A DNA stretch of 64,000 nucleotides from an uncultured Phocaeicola sp. GTDB lineage: Bacteria > Bacteroidota > Bacteroidia > Bacteroidales > Bacteroidaceae. The stretch is taken from NCBI GenBank assembly GCA_947581855.1, contig CANPVZ010000003.1, positions 183,415-247,414 on the forward strand. Reading direction: 5' to 3'. The number at the start of each line of letters is the position of its first letter. Position 1 is the stretch's first letter. The position numbers were made by a program, and so were the translations under genes. Shown here piece after piece: positions 29,333 to 38,345 of the stretch. Below the pieces are notes generated by a model. That model had not been told where the DNA came from. It was given only the letters and a program-made list of their open reading frames with translations, and made no database searches.

Positions 29333-29827
29333 ATTATTTGCGAAAATTTTATGTATAAACTGATAAAATGATAAGAACGGGGTGCGTATGGGTTATGAAT
29401 ACTGTTGCTTGACCAATCTCTGATCCTTAATAGCTGGAAACTTTTAACCGCAAGTCTTTCCCTTTAATTTTGTAAACTTTATGAGATGGATGATGGTAGG
29501 TTGTCTGGTGGTTTTCAAATTTTAATTCTAACTTTATAGTCCTTGCGAATATAGGTATTATAAATAAGTTCTTTCAGCCTCAAAGTTTATAGTGGGCTGA
29601 ACACTCTTCTATAAGACTGTAAAACCGAAAATCTTTTTATTTCATTTCCTCCAAAAGCAAACAACTCGCTTCTTTGTTTTCTTTCACTTATAGGCAAAGT
29701 GATAAATCTTTTACTATTATATATAAGGTATAAGAATAAGTGCGGTGAAAATAGATTTCTTTTCCAATTGTTGCATATTACGAGATTTATCCCGACTTTT
29801 GTTTGTTTCTTAAATTAAGACAGAACC
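29333..29827. other. Noncoding spacer between divergent genes
   Basis: No gene is seen. The only promoter-like match on the + strand is TAATTTTG at 29465-29472, about 355 nt before the next start, which is weak support. Confidence 0.5.
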
Positions 29828-32785
29828 ATGTTGAGTAAATTCAAACTGAACCAACTTTATTTTAAAGATACTTCGTTTGTCGATTTGATGACTAAACGAA
29901 TCTTCAACGTGCTACTGGTGGCAAATCCATATGATGCTTTCATGCTGGAAGATGACGGGCGCATAGATGAAAAGATTTTTAATGAGTACATGAATCTGAG
30001 TCTCCGTTATCCGCCTCGTTTTACACAGGTATCCACCAAGGAGGAGGCTTGGCAGAAACTTTCCGATATGACATTCGATTTCGTAATATGCATGCCCGGA
30101 ACGGATAATAGCGATGTGTTCGATATTGCCCGCAGTATTAAGGAGCGATACGAACATATTCCTTTAGTTGTGCTGACTCCTTTTTCACACGGCATCACCA
30201 AACGTATGGAAAACGAGGATCTGAGCATTTTCGAATATGTGTTTTGCTGGTTGGGAAATACCGATTTGCTGCTTTCCATCATCAAGCTGATAGAAGACAA
30301 GATGAATTTGGAGCATGATGTGAAAGAGGTTGGAGTGCAGATGATTATGCTGGTAGAAGATTCCATTCGTTTCTACTCCTCCGTATTGCCGAATCTTTAT
30401 AAGTTTGTGCTGAAACAGAGTAAAGACTTTGCTACCGAAGCTCTGAATGCCCATCAAAGTACTTTGCGTATGCGCGGGCGTCCTAAAATAGTATTGGCTC
30501 GTACTTACGAAGAGGCTATGGCGCTTTATGAGAAGTACAGCGACAATATATTGGGAGTGATTACCGATGCCAACTTTCCCCGTAATGGTAAGAAAGATCC
30601 GGAAGCCGGCCTTCGTTTGCTGGAAGCTATCCGGGCACAGGATGAGTACGTGCCGCTTATCATGCAGTCGTCCGAAGTGGGTAACGAGCAACTCGCCGGT
30701 CGGTATGGCGCCAGCTTTATCGATAAGAATTCGAAGAAGATGAATATCGATTTGAGAGAAGCAGTTTCGGCCAATTTCGGTTTCGGAGATTTCATTTTCC
30801 GCGATCCGAATACGATGGAAGAGATTGCAAGGGTGCGGAATCTGAAAGAATTGCAAAATATTATCTTTTCCGTACCGAAAGAATCGTTGCTCTATCATAT
30901 CAGTCGCAATCATGTATCGCGTTGGCTCTATTCGCGTGCCATGTTTCCGGTGGCTGAATTCTTGAAACAGATTACATGGAAATCTTTACAGGATGTAGAT
31001 GCGCACCGGCAGATTATTTTCGATGCTATCGTGAAATACCGGAAGATGAAGAATCGGGGTGTGGTGGCTGAGTTTCTGCGAGACCGTTTCGACACTTATT
31101 CCAATTTCGCCCGTATCGGCGAAGGCTCGTTGGGAGGCAAAGGGCGCGGACTGGCCTTTATCGATAACTTGGTGAAGCGCCACAGCGAATTCGAGAAGTT
31201 TGAAAACGCTTCAGTGGCGATACCCAAAACGGTGGTGCTTTGTACCGATATCTTCGATGAGTTCATGGATTCGAACAACCTTTATCAAATAGCTTTGAGC
31301 GACCAGCCCGATGATGTTATATTGAAGCATTTCCTTCGTGCAAAGTTACCCGACCGTTTGGTGGACGACTTTTTCGCTTTCTTCGATGTGGTAAAAGCTC
31401 CGGTAGCCATACGTTCGTCCAGTTTACTCGAGGATTCCCATTACCAGCCGTTTGCAGGAATCTATTCTACCTATATGATTCCTTATATAGAAGATAAATA
31501 CGAGATGCTCCGTATGCTGAGCGATGCGATAAAAGGAGTCTACGCTTCAGTATATTATCGGGACAGTAAAGCTTACATGCAAGCCACCAGCAATGTGATA
31601 GACCAGGAAAAGATGGCGGTTATCTTGCAGGAGGTGGTGGGAACTCAACGTGGCGATCGCTATTATCCGGCCATTTCGGGTGTAGCTCGTTCGCTCAATT
31701 ATTATCCCATAGGAGAGGAAAAAGCGGAAGAGGGAATTGTTAGCCTTGCGTTAGGACTGGGTAAATATATTGTTGATGGAGGTTTGACATTGCGTGTATG
31801 TCCCTACCATCCTCATCAGGTATTGCAAACCAGCGAGATGGAGATTGCCTTGCGTGAAACGCAGACTCAGTTTTATGCGTTGGATACGAAGAATGTAGGC
31901 GAGAACTTTTCCATCGATGATGGCTTCAATATCTTAAAGTTGCCGGTAAAAGAGGCTGAGAAAGATGGTGCGCTAATCTTTATCGCTTCCACTTACGACC
32001 CCTATGATATGGTTATTCGTGACGGTATCTATCCGGGAGGCCGTAAACTGATCACTTTTGCCAATGTATTGCAACACGATGTCTTCCCTTTGGCGGAACT
32101 TTTACAGTTGGCGCAGAAATATGGTCAGGAAGAGATGCGTCGTCCGGTGGAAATCGAATTTGCGGTGAAGTTGAGTCCGGATAAGACAGGCACTTTTTAT
32201 TTGTTGCAAATTCGTCCGATAGTAGATAGTAAGGAGATGCTCGATGAAGATTTGTCATTAATAAAGGATGAAGATACATTGTTGCGTTCCCATAATTCTT
32301 TAGGACACGGCATTGTAACCGATTTGCAAGACATTGTGTATGTGAAGACCGACAATTATACCCCTTCCAATAACCAGATGATAGCCTATGATATAGAAAA
32401 GTTGAACCGTCGTTTCTTGCAGGAAGGTAAAAACTATATATTGGTAGGTCCGGGACGCTGGGGCAGTAGCGACACATGGCTGGGCATTCCCGTTAAATGG
32501 CCGCATATCTCCGCTGCACGTGTCATTGTTGAAGCCGGATTGACTAATTATCGGGTAGACCCTTCGCAAGGGACACACTTCTTTCAGAATCTGACTTCTT
32601 TCGGTGTAGGATATTTCACCGTGAACGCCTTCCGTAAGGATGGGGTATATGATCAGGAGTTTTTGGATTCCTTGCCCGCTGTAGAGGAGACGCAATATCT
32701 GCGGCATGTACGTTTTGACGAGCCGTTGGTTGTGAAGATGGATGGTAAGAAGAATTTAGGAGTAGTGATGAAACCTTTTAAGTGA
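29828..32785 (+). CDS. Receiver-domain protein with a PPDK/PEP-synthase-type ATP-grasp domain
   Basis: A 985-residue cytoplasmic protein. Residues 24-150 look like a degenerate receiver (MPGTDN where the phospho-Asp would be). Residues 170-315 look like a real one: MLVEDS (E177, D178), ITDANFP (D247), MQSS (S281) and IDKNS (K300). The PPDK ATP-grasp part has GEGSLGGKGRGLA (431-443), VAIRSSSLLED (526-536) and LLQIRP near residue 798. No phosphohistidine (GGxTSHAA) or PEP-binding barrel follows. Instead there is an unrecognised C-terminal region with GPGRWGSSDTWLG. It is probably not a true PEP synthase. An alternative start is M21. Confidence 0.8.
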   Translation: MLSKFKLNQLYFKDTSFVDLMTKRIFNVLLVANPYDAFMLEDDGRIDEKIFNEYMNLSLRYPPRFTQVSTKEEAWQKLSDMTFDFVICMPGTDNSDVFDIARSIKERYEHIPLVVLTPFSHGITKRMENEDLSIFEYVFCWLGNTDLLLSIIKLIEDKMNLEHDVKEVGVQMIMLVEDSIRFYSSVLPNLYKFVLKQSKDFATEALNAHQSTLRMRGRPKIVLARTYEEAMALYEKYSDNILGVITDANFPRNGKKDPEAGLRLLEAIRAQDEYVPLIMQSSEVGNEQLAGRYGASFIDKNSKKMNIDLREAVSANFGFGDFIFRDPNTMEEIARVRNLKELQNIIFSVPKESLLYHISRNHVSRWLYSRAMFPVAEFLKQITWKSLQDVDAHRQIIFDAIVKYRKMKNRGVVAEFLRDRFDTYSNFARIGEGSLGGKGRGLAFIDNLVKRHSEFEKFENASVAIPKTVVLCTDIFDEFMDSNNLYQIALSDQPDDVILKHFLRAKLPDRLVDDFFAFFDVVKAPVAIRSSSLLEDSHYQPFAGIYSTYMIPYIEDKYEMLRMLSDAIKGVYASVYYRDSKAYMQATSNVIDQEKMAVILQEVVGTQRGDRYYPAISGVARSLNYYPIGEEKAEEGIVSLALGLGKYIVDGGLTLRVCPYHPHQVLQTSEMEIALRETQTQFYALDTKNVGENFSIDDGFNILKLPVKEAEKDGALIFIASTYDPYDMVIRDGIYPGGRKLITFANVLQHDVFPLAELLQLAQKYGQEEMRRPVEIEFAVKLSPDKTGTFYLLQIRPIVDSKEMLDEDLSLIKDEDTLLRSHNSLGHGIVTDLQDIVYVKTDNYTPSNNQMIAYDIEKLNRRFLQEGKNYILVGPGRWGSSDTWLGIPVKWPHISAARVIVEAGLTNYRVDPSQGTHFFQNLTSFGVGYFTVNAFRKDGVYDQEFLDSLPAVEETQYLRHVRFDEPLVVKMDGKKNLGVVMKPFK

Positions 32786-32925
32786 ATGGAATATAGGCTC
32801 CCTTTTCATATAGATACTTATAAGAAACCGTCGTAAAATGAGGTTGTCTCAGTATAAAAAAGTTGAGATTGTTATGGATTAAAACCTCTTTTAAGATAGG
32901 GATATCCTTAAAATAATAAAGTTAA

Positions 32926-33007
32926 AGCCAACTAACTCGCAATGGTGAAGTGCACCTCAAAAGTTGGACACAAAACTTTTAGGGTGCACTTCATGGATTA
33001 GTTGGCT
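32926..33007. mobile_element. 48-bp IS3-type mini-element inside a terminator-like hairpin
   Basis: TGAAGTGCACC (32946-32956) and GGTGCACTTCA (32983-32993) bound a 48-bp palindrome containing AAAAGTTGGACA, typical of IS3/IS150-group ends. It is flanked by TGG on both sides (32943-32945, 32994-32996), a likely 3-bp target duplication. Outside, AGCCAACTAA (32926-32935) and TTAGTTGGCT (32998-33007) form the stem of a hairpin followed by AATTTTA, probably the terminator of the upstream gene. Confidence 0.6.
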
Positions 33008-33041
33008 AATTTTATAGCATTTTCTGAATGTCCTTAAGATA

Positions 33042-33094
33042 AATCCCCTTGTTTTAGCCCTAATTTATCGATAGAAGGCGAAAACAAGGGGATT
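33042..33094. terminator. Terminator-like hairpin between convergent genes
   Basis: AATCCCCTTGTTTT (33042-33055) and AAAACAAGGGGATT (33081-33094) form a perfect 14-bp stem with a 25-nt loop. Confidence 0.6.
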
Positions 33095-33109
33095 CGTATG
33101 TTTCAATAT

Positions 33110-33163
33110 CCCAATAATTAGTAAGGCTGTTTCTTTTTTCTATTTGGAGAGAGCCTTATTGGG
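33110..33163. terminator. Second hairpin before the LRR lipoprotein gene end
   Basis: CCCAATAA plus TAAGGCT (33110-33128) pairs with AGCCTTATTGGG (33152-33163), with a few extra bases on the left arm. The spacer from 32786 to 33257 holds no gene. Confidence 0.45.
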
Positions 33164-33257
33164 TTTAAGCAGACAAGTGAGAAGCGCACTACTTAAAAAA
33201 CGGGTGTTGTCACCTGGAGGGAGGCGTCAAGTCAGATAATATACCTTATATAGATAG

Positions 33258-34499
33258 TTACTGAATATAGTTTCCCAGGTTTTGCACTTCTTCCCAACCC
33301 TTCTTCTCGAATATCTGTTTGGCACACCGTTCTGCTCCGGGATTTCCTTGTATGGCAATCAACCGTTGCGGGCGCGGTGGTGTAAGATCTCCTTTTACAG
33401 CTTTAGAAGTAAAGTCGGGCAGGGTGTCGAATAAAGTTTCAAGCGCATCCCTTTCCATTTTGTTCTCTCCGCAATCGAGCAGGTTTATTTCTTTGTTATT
33501 GTTAAGCGTAAGTTCGGTAAGCAGATTGTGGCGGCACTGTAATCCTATCAGTTCCTTATTATTGCTTAAGTCCAAAGCGGTAAGTTCATTCTCTGGGCAT
33601 GCCAATATGTAAAGTTGGGTATTGGCACTGACGTCCAATGCGGATAACCCGCAATTCGTGCAATTAAGCTTTCTCAACAGGGGACAATGGCTAAGGTCCA
33701 GTTCGTCTATCGGATTGGTTATACAAACCAAATCGGAAAGGATTTCATTATGGCTTAAGTCGATATCTGTCAGTTGGGTTTGGATCAGTTGCAGGATCTC
33801 GAGTTCTGTTTGCCGGCTCAAATCTATAGAAGTGATAGGCGTTTGAGCAAGAATCAAACGTTCTATCAACGGATTGTTCGACAGGTTAAGGTCTTTGATG
33901 TTTGTTTCCGAACATTGTAAATAAGTTAACTGAGATTGTGTGTTGAGGTTTAAAGAGGCAAGCCGTTTACAATCGAGACATTCTAAATGCTTCAATGTGG
34001 AAACGCCTGATAGATTCAATTCGGTGAGCTTTGGACAGACAGCCGCTTTAAAAACACTCAATTTAGGACAATTAGTCACTGCAAACGAACGCAGATTGGA
34101 AAGGATAGTGATTTCTAACTTTTCTAAAGAGGGACAGGCGCTTACCGTCAGTTCGGAAGATAGTGTTCCCATAGCGTTTCCTATTATCAGTTCGCGGATA
34201 GGAGCCTTTTCTATTTTAATGGTGTATGTGCCGCTTTTCGCATATTGATGGAGGAAATCGGTGGTATGCTCTTCGCTGCTAACGGTTTCTCTTTTTCCGT
34301 CGCCCCAGTCAATCACTATGTTATTTCCTTTTACACACACATCTGTTATGAATTTACCATTTTCATCGGCGGTTACTTGAGTGGTAATTTCCAAAGCTTC
34401 TCCATCTGGAATGGGAGCAGGCATGGAATCATTGTCGCTATCGGAACAGGCGATAAACAGTGCTGTGAGTAAAGTCAAAGTAAGCTTTTGTAGTTTCAT
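33258..34499 (-). CDS. PKD-domain and leucine-rich-repeat lipoprotein
   Basis: A 413-residue protein with lipobox FIAC (C18), so a probable outer-membrane or surface lipoprotein. A PKD-like domain follows (IDWGDGKRE...HQYAKSGTYTIKI, about residues 56-88). From about residue 110 there are roughly ten leucine-rich repeats of 20-23 residues, such as LTALDLSNNKELIGLQC. BspA-like LRR proteins of this type often bind host or microbial surfaces; the target here is unknown. The frame extends upstream, but MKLQKLTL at 34499 gives a proper signal peptide and lies after the -7 box. Confidence 0.8.
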   Translation of the reverse strand: MKLQKLTLTLLTALFIACSDSDNDSMPAPIPDGEALEITTQVTADENGKFITDVCVKGNNIVIDWGDGKRETVSSEEHTTDFLHQYAKSGTYTIKIEKAPIRELIIGNAMGTLSSELTVSACPSLEKLEITILSNLRSFAVTNCPKLSVFKAAVCPKLTELNLSGVSTLKHLECLDCKRLASLNLNTQSQLTYLQCSETNIKDLNLSNNPLIERLILAQTPITSIDLSRQTELEILQLIQTQLTDIDLSHNEILSDLVCITNPIDELDLSHCPLLRKLNCTNCGLSALDVSANTQLYILACPENELTALDLSNNKELIGLQCRHNLLTELTLNNNKEINLLDCGENKMERDALETLFDTLPDFTSKAVKGDLTPPRPQRLIAIQGNPGAERCAKQIFEKKGWEEVQNLGNYIQ

Positions 34500-34529
34500 G
34501 GTGTAATTTAATTGTAATGAATAAACACT

Positions 34530-34562
34530 GCAAAGATATATATAAAGTTTCGTGGGGGGGGG
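34530..34562 (-). promoter_or_regulatory. Promoter region of the LRR lipoprotein with a nine-base homopolymer
   Basis: On the minus strand the -7 box is TATCTTTGC (34538-34530). A run of nine G on the + strand (C on the minus; 34554-34562) occupies the place where the -33 box would be. No TTTG is present there. Confidence 0.5.
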
Positions 34563-34660
34563 TAGAAGAAAGAAATTATTTTTGTTTGACTTAACAATCT
34601 TTACAAGAATCAGCTTTGAGAAATAAAGGCTCATTCTTGTTTGGTAAGTTGCAGACATAA

Positions 34661-34879
34661 AAGGTCTTTTATATATACCATGGAGGCTTTTGCCTACACT
34701 CTGCACCTAATATCCAACGTCGGACCCAGGCCTTGCGTTTACATGGCCGGGCACTCGGCGATTACGTAAGAGAATATTTCATCAATAACAGGTCCGGTTT
34801 CATTAAGACGAGCCGGATGGGGAAGAACGCTCCATTGGGGCGGGGTTATTTAGGCAACCGCATGAACCAACGCCTCTAA
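34661..34879 (+). pseudogene. Start-less open frame, unknown
   Basis: The frame is open for 72 codons after a TAA and has no ATG in its first two thirds. The later part (RRTQALRLHGRALGDYVREYF, FIKTSRMGKNAPLGRG, ending NRMNQRL) is strikingly protein-like and basic. I do not recognise a family. It may be a decayed gene, or a repeat that happens to be open. Confidence 0.3.
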
Positions 34880-34943
34880 AGAGTATCAAAAAAGAGCTTG
34901 TGCCTGTTAGGATACAAACTCTTTAAAGAACTTCTCGAATATG

Positions 34944-37172
34944 TTATTTCCACCAGTTGGTGTGTTCTTTTCCTCCGCTGTTGGCCCAATCTTTAAAATC
35001 CGGATATTTATCTCCGATCTTTTCCTGTTCATCCGGATATCGGAAGTTTAAGATACTTGCGTCGGCATCGGCATTGAAATGAATGGCAAACGGGAAGTTA
35101 TCTTTAGCTGCATACCATTCGTGCTCACCAGTGTGTGGCCACAAATCACTTTTGCCTGTATTGTTCTCTCCTTTTGTTGCGAGATTATCGTAAGTGCTTA
35201 ATGCATTCGGGTGAGAAGGTGGGTTGCCTATGCAATGGATTTCCATACTATAATCATTGCCAGAAGTATTATCTTTCGAATATTTCAGAAGGAAGGGGTT
35301 GAAATAAGTAGACAGATTTGGGAAAATGGGCGCTTCGGTGGCAGATTTCAGCATTAATGGAACGGTGACCGTATAAGTAATTTCTTTATTAGCTTGTGGG
35401 GTGTTCCAGAAATCTAGTGCTTGTGCATTGTGCTGTATTCCAAAACCATTTGTTTTCACATAATGCTGTAGATAAATTATATAATTGTTTTCGCTTTTCT
35501 TATGAATCTCGTAATCAAATTCGGCCCGGTCATCTCGTGTGATGGTGATTCCTCCTTTGGACTCATCAACAGTATTGTCGCCTAAGTTGATTTCATAAGC
35601 AAAACTGTTGTCGTAGTTAGCTCCGTAATGCTTCATTACGAAAGTATCTGTAAATCTAGGATTGGAATAAGTGGTGGTCACACTTGGTTCAGGTGTATTG
35701 TTATCTATTGTTGTGACACGGTCATAAGTTTTTTTCAAATCGTAGGTAATAACTAAATCATTCAAGTCATAATCTCCCATCGACGGCCAGTTGTCTTCGA
35801 ATATCAGTAACCCTTTGTTTTGGGATTCCATTTGTTCGCCAGTGGTGACGATGGGTGGCAACTTCGTGGTTACTCCGTGTACTTTGAAGATAAGGTCGTT
35901 CATATCCTTATCTCCCCCACCTTCATAATCCCAATCATCCATTCCCACTAATATATGAATCTTATTGTCCGTAAATTTATAAGGAATAGTAGCGCAGCAT
36001 CCGTAACAGTAACCATTGATTTTATCGAATTTCTTATTATTGAAAGGTGTTGAGAACATTGGGTATTTGGAGTTTTTATTATTGTAACAAACAAAACCTA
36101 TTTTTGTGCCGGGACGCCATTGAGTGTCAAAAGTTCCGTCCTTTTTGATTGGCTTTAAGGTTACAGTCATACCAGAATAGATTCTGGCACTTATTCTATC
36201 ATACTGCTCTGGAATGGCATTGAAGAAGATGAGGCCTTTAGGGAGATTGACTATCTCCTGAGCAGTAGGAGGTCTATTGCCGTCATAGCAATAGTAAGCC
36301 AATAAATTTGTTGCTCCGGTGTAACCTCCTACAAAAGTTATTTTTACGGCATCGAATTCCGCATCTTCTTCTACTACTAAATCTGTTGCAATATCATGTT
36401 GCAGATCATAGGTAGGAGTCTTACCTTCTTGGAATCCTAGTTTTTTTGTTACAGAGTAAAGATCCCTGTACATTTTAGCTTCATCAGACTGAATTTTGTA
36501 TTTACCTCCTTTGGTGTCTTTAGCATTGTTTGGTGTTTCGGCCGGAACAAAAAGTAATCCATAAGAAGGCCATGCTCCTTTCTCATACCAAGTGCGACCT
36601 GTACGATTCTCGGTAAGTGTTAAGATGTTGAATTTGCTAAGCATTCCGTCCTCGATCGTCTCTCTGGTACTTTTATCCCTTAAACTCTTGATCTCTTTCG
36701 TATCATTATTTTCTTCTTCAACTCCCCAAATGTTATAGTCCTCGTTTATAATGACGGTACTTCCTGAAATTTCGCCTACTAGCATTTCACTAGGGTCGTA
36801 GGCATACAGGAATATTTTATCCAGTGTGGTAGGGAGGGTAAGCGTTCCGCTGTATGTTCCGTTTGTAGTGGTCGAAATCAGTGTAATAGGGGAAAGTCCT
36901 TCTTTCATAACAATAGAACCTGACTCTAATATTTCGAAAGGGTTTTCTATATAAACTTTGTATGTCACAGCTTCTGCTTTATCCAAGGTGAAGTCGAGAA
37001 ACACGTTTACGGTACTTTTGAAATCGAAGAAATTCAAAATGCCCGAAACCTGAGGCGCATAATTTGGATCGTAATAATCTTTATCTTCGTTACATCCGGT
37101 AAATACGACCAATAATACTGTAAGCAGAATGCTGCTCCAATATGTTTTTCCTTCCAGTCTTACGCTTTTCAT
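34944..37172 (-). CDS. LruC-domain (DUF4842) lipoprotein
   Basis: A 742-residue secreted lipoprotein (lipobox FTGC, C27). The N-terminus has the YYDPN motif shared with the divergent gene at 38346. Two Asp/Asn-rich patches, GGGDKDMNDLIF and GDYDLNDLVI (near residue 467), mark the DUF4114-like and DUF4842 (LruC) regions and look like calcium-binding loops. Function is unknown; such proteins are common at the Bacteroides cell surface. Its leader shares a 30-nt sequence with the divergent paralogue. Confidence 0.8.
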   Translation of the reverse strand: MKSVRLEGKTYWSSILLTVLLVVFTGCNEDKDYYDPNYAPQVSGILNFFDFKSTVNVFLDFTLDKAEAVTYKVYIENPFEILESGSIVMKEGLSPITLISTTTNGTYSGTLTLPTTLDKIFLYAYDPSEMLVGEISGSTVIINEDYNIWGVEEENNDTKEIKSLRDKSTRETIEDGMLSKFNILTLTENRTGRTWYEKGAWPSYGLLFVPAETPNNAKDTKGGKYKIQSDEAKMYRDLYSVTKKLGFQEGKTPTYDLQHDIATDLVVEEDAEFDAVKITFVGGYTGATNLLAYYCYDGNRPPTAQEIVNLPKGLIFFNAIPEQYDRISARIYSGMTVTLKPIKKDGTFDTQWRPGTKIGFVCYNNKNSKYPMFSTPFNNKKFDKINGYCYGCCATIPYKFTDNKIHILVGMDDWDYEGGGDKDMNDLIFKVHGVTTKLPPIVTTGEQMESQNKGLLIFEDNWPSMGDYDLNDLVITYDLKKTYDRVTTIDNNTPEPSVTTTYSNPRFTDTFVMKHYGANYDNSFAYEINLGDNTVDESKGGITITRDDRAEFDYEIHKKSENNYIIYLQHYVKTNGFGIQHNAQALDFWNTPQANKEITYTVTVPLMLKSATEAPIFPNLSTYFNPFLLKYSKDNTSGNDYSMEIHCIGNPPSHPNALSTYDNLATKGENNTGKSDLWPHTGEHEWYAAKDNFPFAIHFNADADASILNFRYPDEQEKIGDKYPDFKDWANSGGKEHTNWWK

Positions 37173-37202
37173 ATGCTTTTTTTATTTAATTTATAATTCG
37201 AT

Positions 37203-37232
37203 TTAATCTTGTTTAGTCCGCAGGGAACTTAT
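37203..37232 (-). promoter_or_regulatory. Leader motif shared with the divergent LruC gene
   Basis: Read on the minus strand it contains ATAAGTTCCCTGCGGACT and then CAAGATTAA, 30 nt before the start codon. It matches 28 of 30 positions of 38293-38322. Confidence 0.75.
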
Positions 37233-38220
37233 CTAAGTGTTTATATAGTTTATCGCACATTTGATTCTTTTGATAAAGTCGTTACTGAGTTTGCCAACCG
37301 AACCTTTTTATTGTTCTTCTATTTTGTAAAAAAGTTCTTATGAGATAGTGCGTAGTTATCGCTGTTGTATTTCGAAACTCCTCCTTTATTTTGTCGCCTT
37401 TACATATCCGTCCTTTTCGGAGATTTGTTAGCTTTCCTTTACAGCATGTTTGATACACAATATCTTCTCCTTTGAAACAATACTTCTTCTTCCCTTACGT
37501 ACTATGTCTTTGTACCCGTTACTGTATATTTTCTATAATAAATGATTGGTTAAAGGATATTTGTACATAATTGCCTTTATTTTTTTTCTTCATCTTCCTT
37601 ATGTTAATTTTTTTGATTCTATATAAATTGTAAACTAATCCTATCATCCTGTCGGATATTGTATGTTATTTGAATAACTCCTAATGCCCACTGTTCCCGT
37701 ATTCTCTAGCGGGTTGATGGAGTCGCGCTTTTTCAACCCGATGAGGTAGACAGCGCAACGTCCCAATGTAGAGCTATCTACCTTCTAACGTAGAGCTGTC
37801 TATCTCGGGACGTTGCGCTGTCTACGTCAATACAGAAATTTACTTCTTTCAATCGCTTTATAATAAGCGTTTTGGTTTATTCTATAAAAACTTGATTTAA
37901 ACGTATTATCTTTTTCCAATAGGGGCGAAAAATCATAAAGCAATTGTCATACTAGTACATATCGCTTATAAGAATGTATTGTATAAACGAAGCGGGAACA
38001 AAGAGGCATGATAGATTAAATGGTAAATATTTTCTGTATTCTATTTACATACACAATTACCCTTATTCATACCATGAAGCAGAAATCCGATTCTGAATCG
38101 GAAGAATAAATATCAATCATCGGAATTATAAAAGAAAGACTTATTATAGATTTGTGGTAGTTTTGAGTTAAAAAAGCAAAATTAGTCACTAGGGTTATAA
38201 CAATTGTTTTCAACTTTTTA
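37233..38220. other. Long spacer between divergent LruC genes
   Basis: No gene is seen. It holds the palindromic element at 37746-37825 and a perfect 17-nt dyad, TCCGATTC-T-GAATCGGA, at 38086-38102. It is otherwise AT-rich and featureless. Confidence 0.55.
37746..37825. repeat. 80-bp palindromic element
   Basis: GTAGACAGCGCAACGTCCC (37746-37764) and its exact complement (37807-37825) enclose two shorter dyads, GTAGAGCTATCTAC (37768-37781) and GTAGAGCTGTCTAT (37790-37803). A degenerate relative lies at 23364-23422. Confidence 0.75.
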
Positions 38221-38229
38221 TACTTTTGC
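38221..38229 (+). promoter_or_regulatory. -7 promoter element of the second LruC gene
   Basis: TACTTTTGC matches TAnnTTTG. Transcription would begin near 38237 and include the shared leader motif. No -33 TTTG is at the right distance. Confidence 0.5.
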
Positions 38230-38291
38230 CTTAAAGAGGGTGAAATGGTAGAACTATCTAAATAATAGCGCAATAAAGTGCCTTTTGCTCG

Positions 38292-38324
38292 AATAAGTTC
38301 CCTGCGGACTTATCAAGATTAAGG
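38292..38324 (+). promoter_or_regulatory. Leader motif shared with the divergent LruC gene
   Basis: AATAAGTTCCCTGCGGACT followed by TATCAAGATTAAGG lies just before the start. AGTTCC-CTGC-GGACT can form a small bulged hairpin. Confidence 0.75.
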
Positions 38325-38345
38325 AAATAATAAATGGATAGAATA

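Noticed and set aside
29465..29472. TAATTTTG as the promoter of the receiver/ATP-grasp gene
   Set aside because: It lies some 355 nt from the start with no -33 box; in AT-rich spacers such matches are expected by chance.
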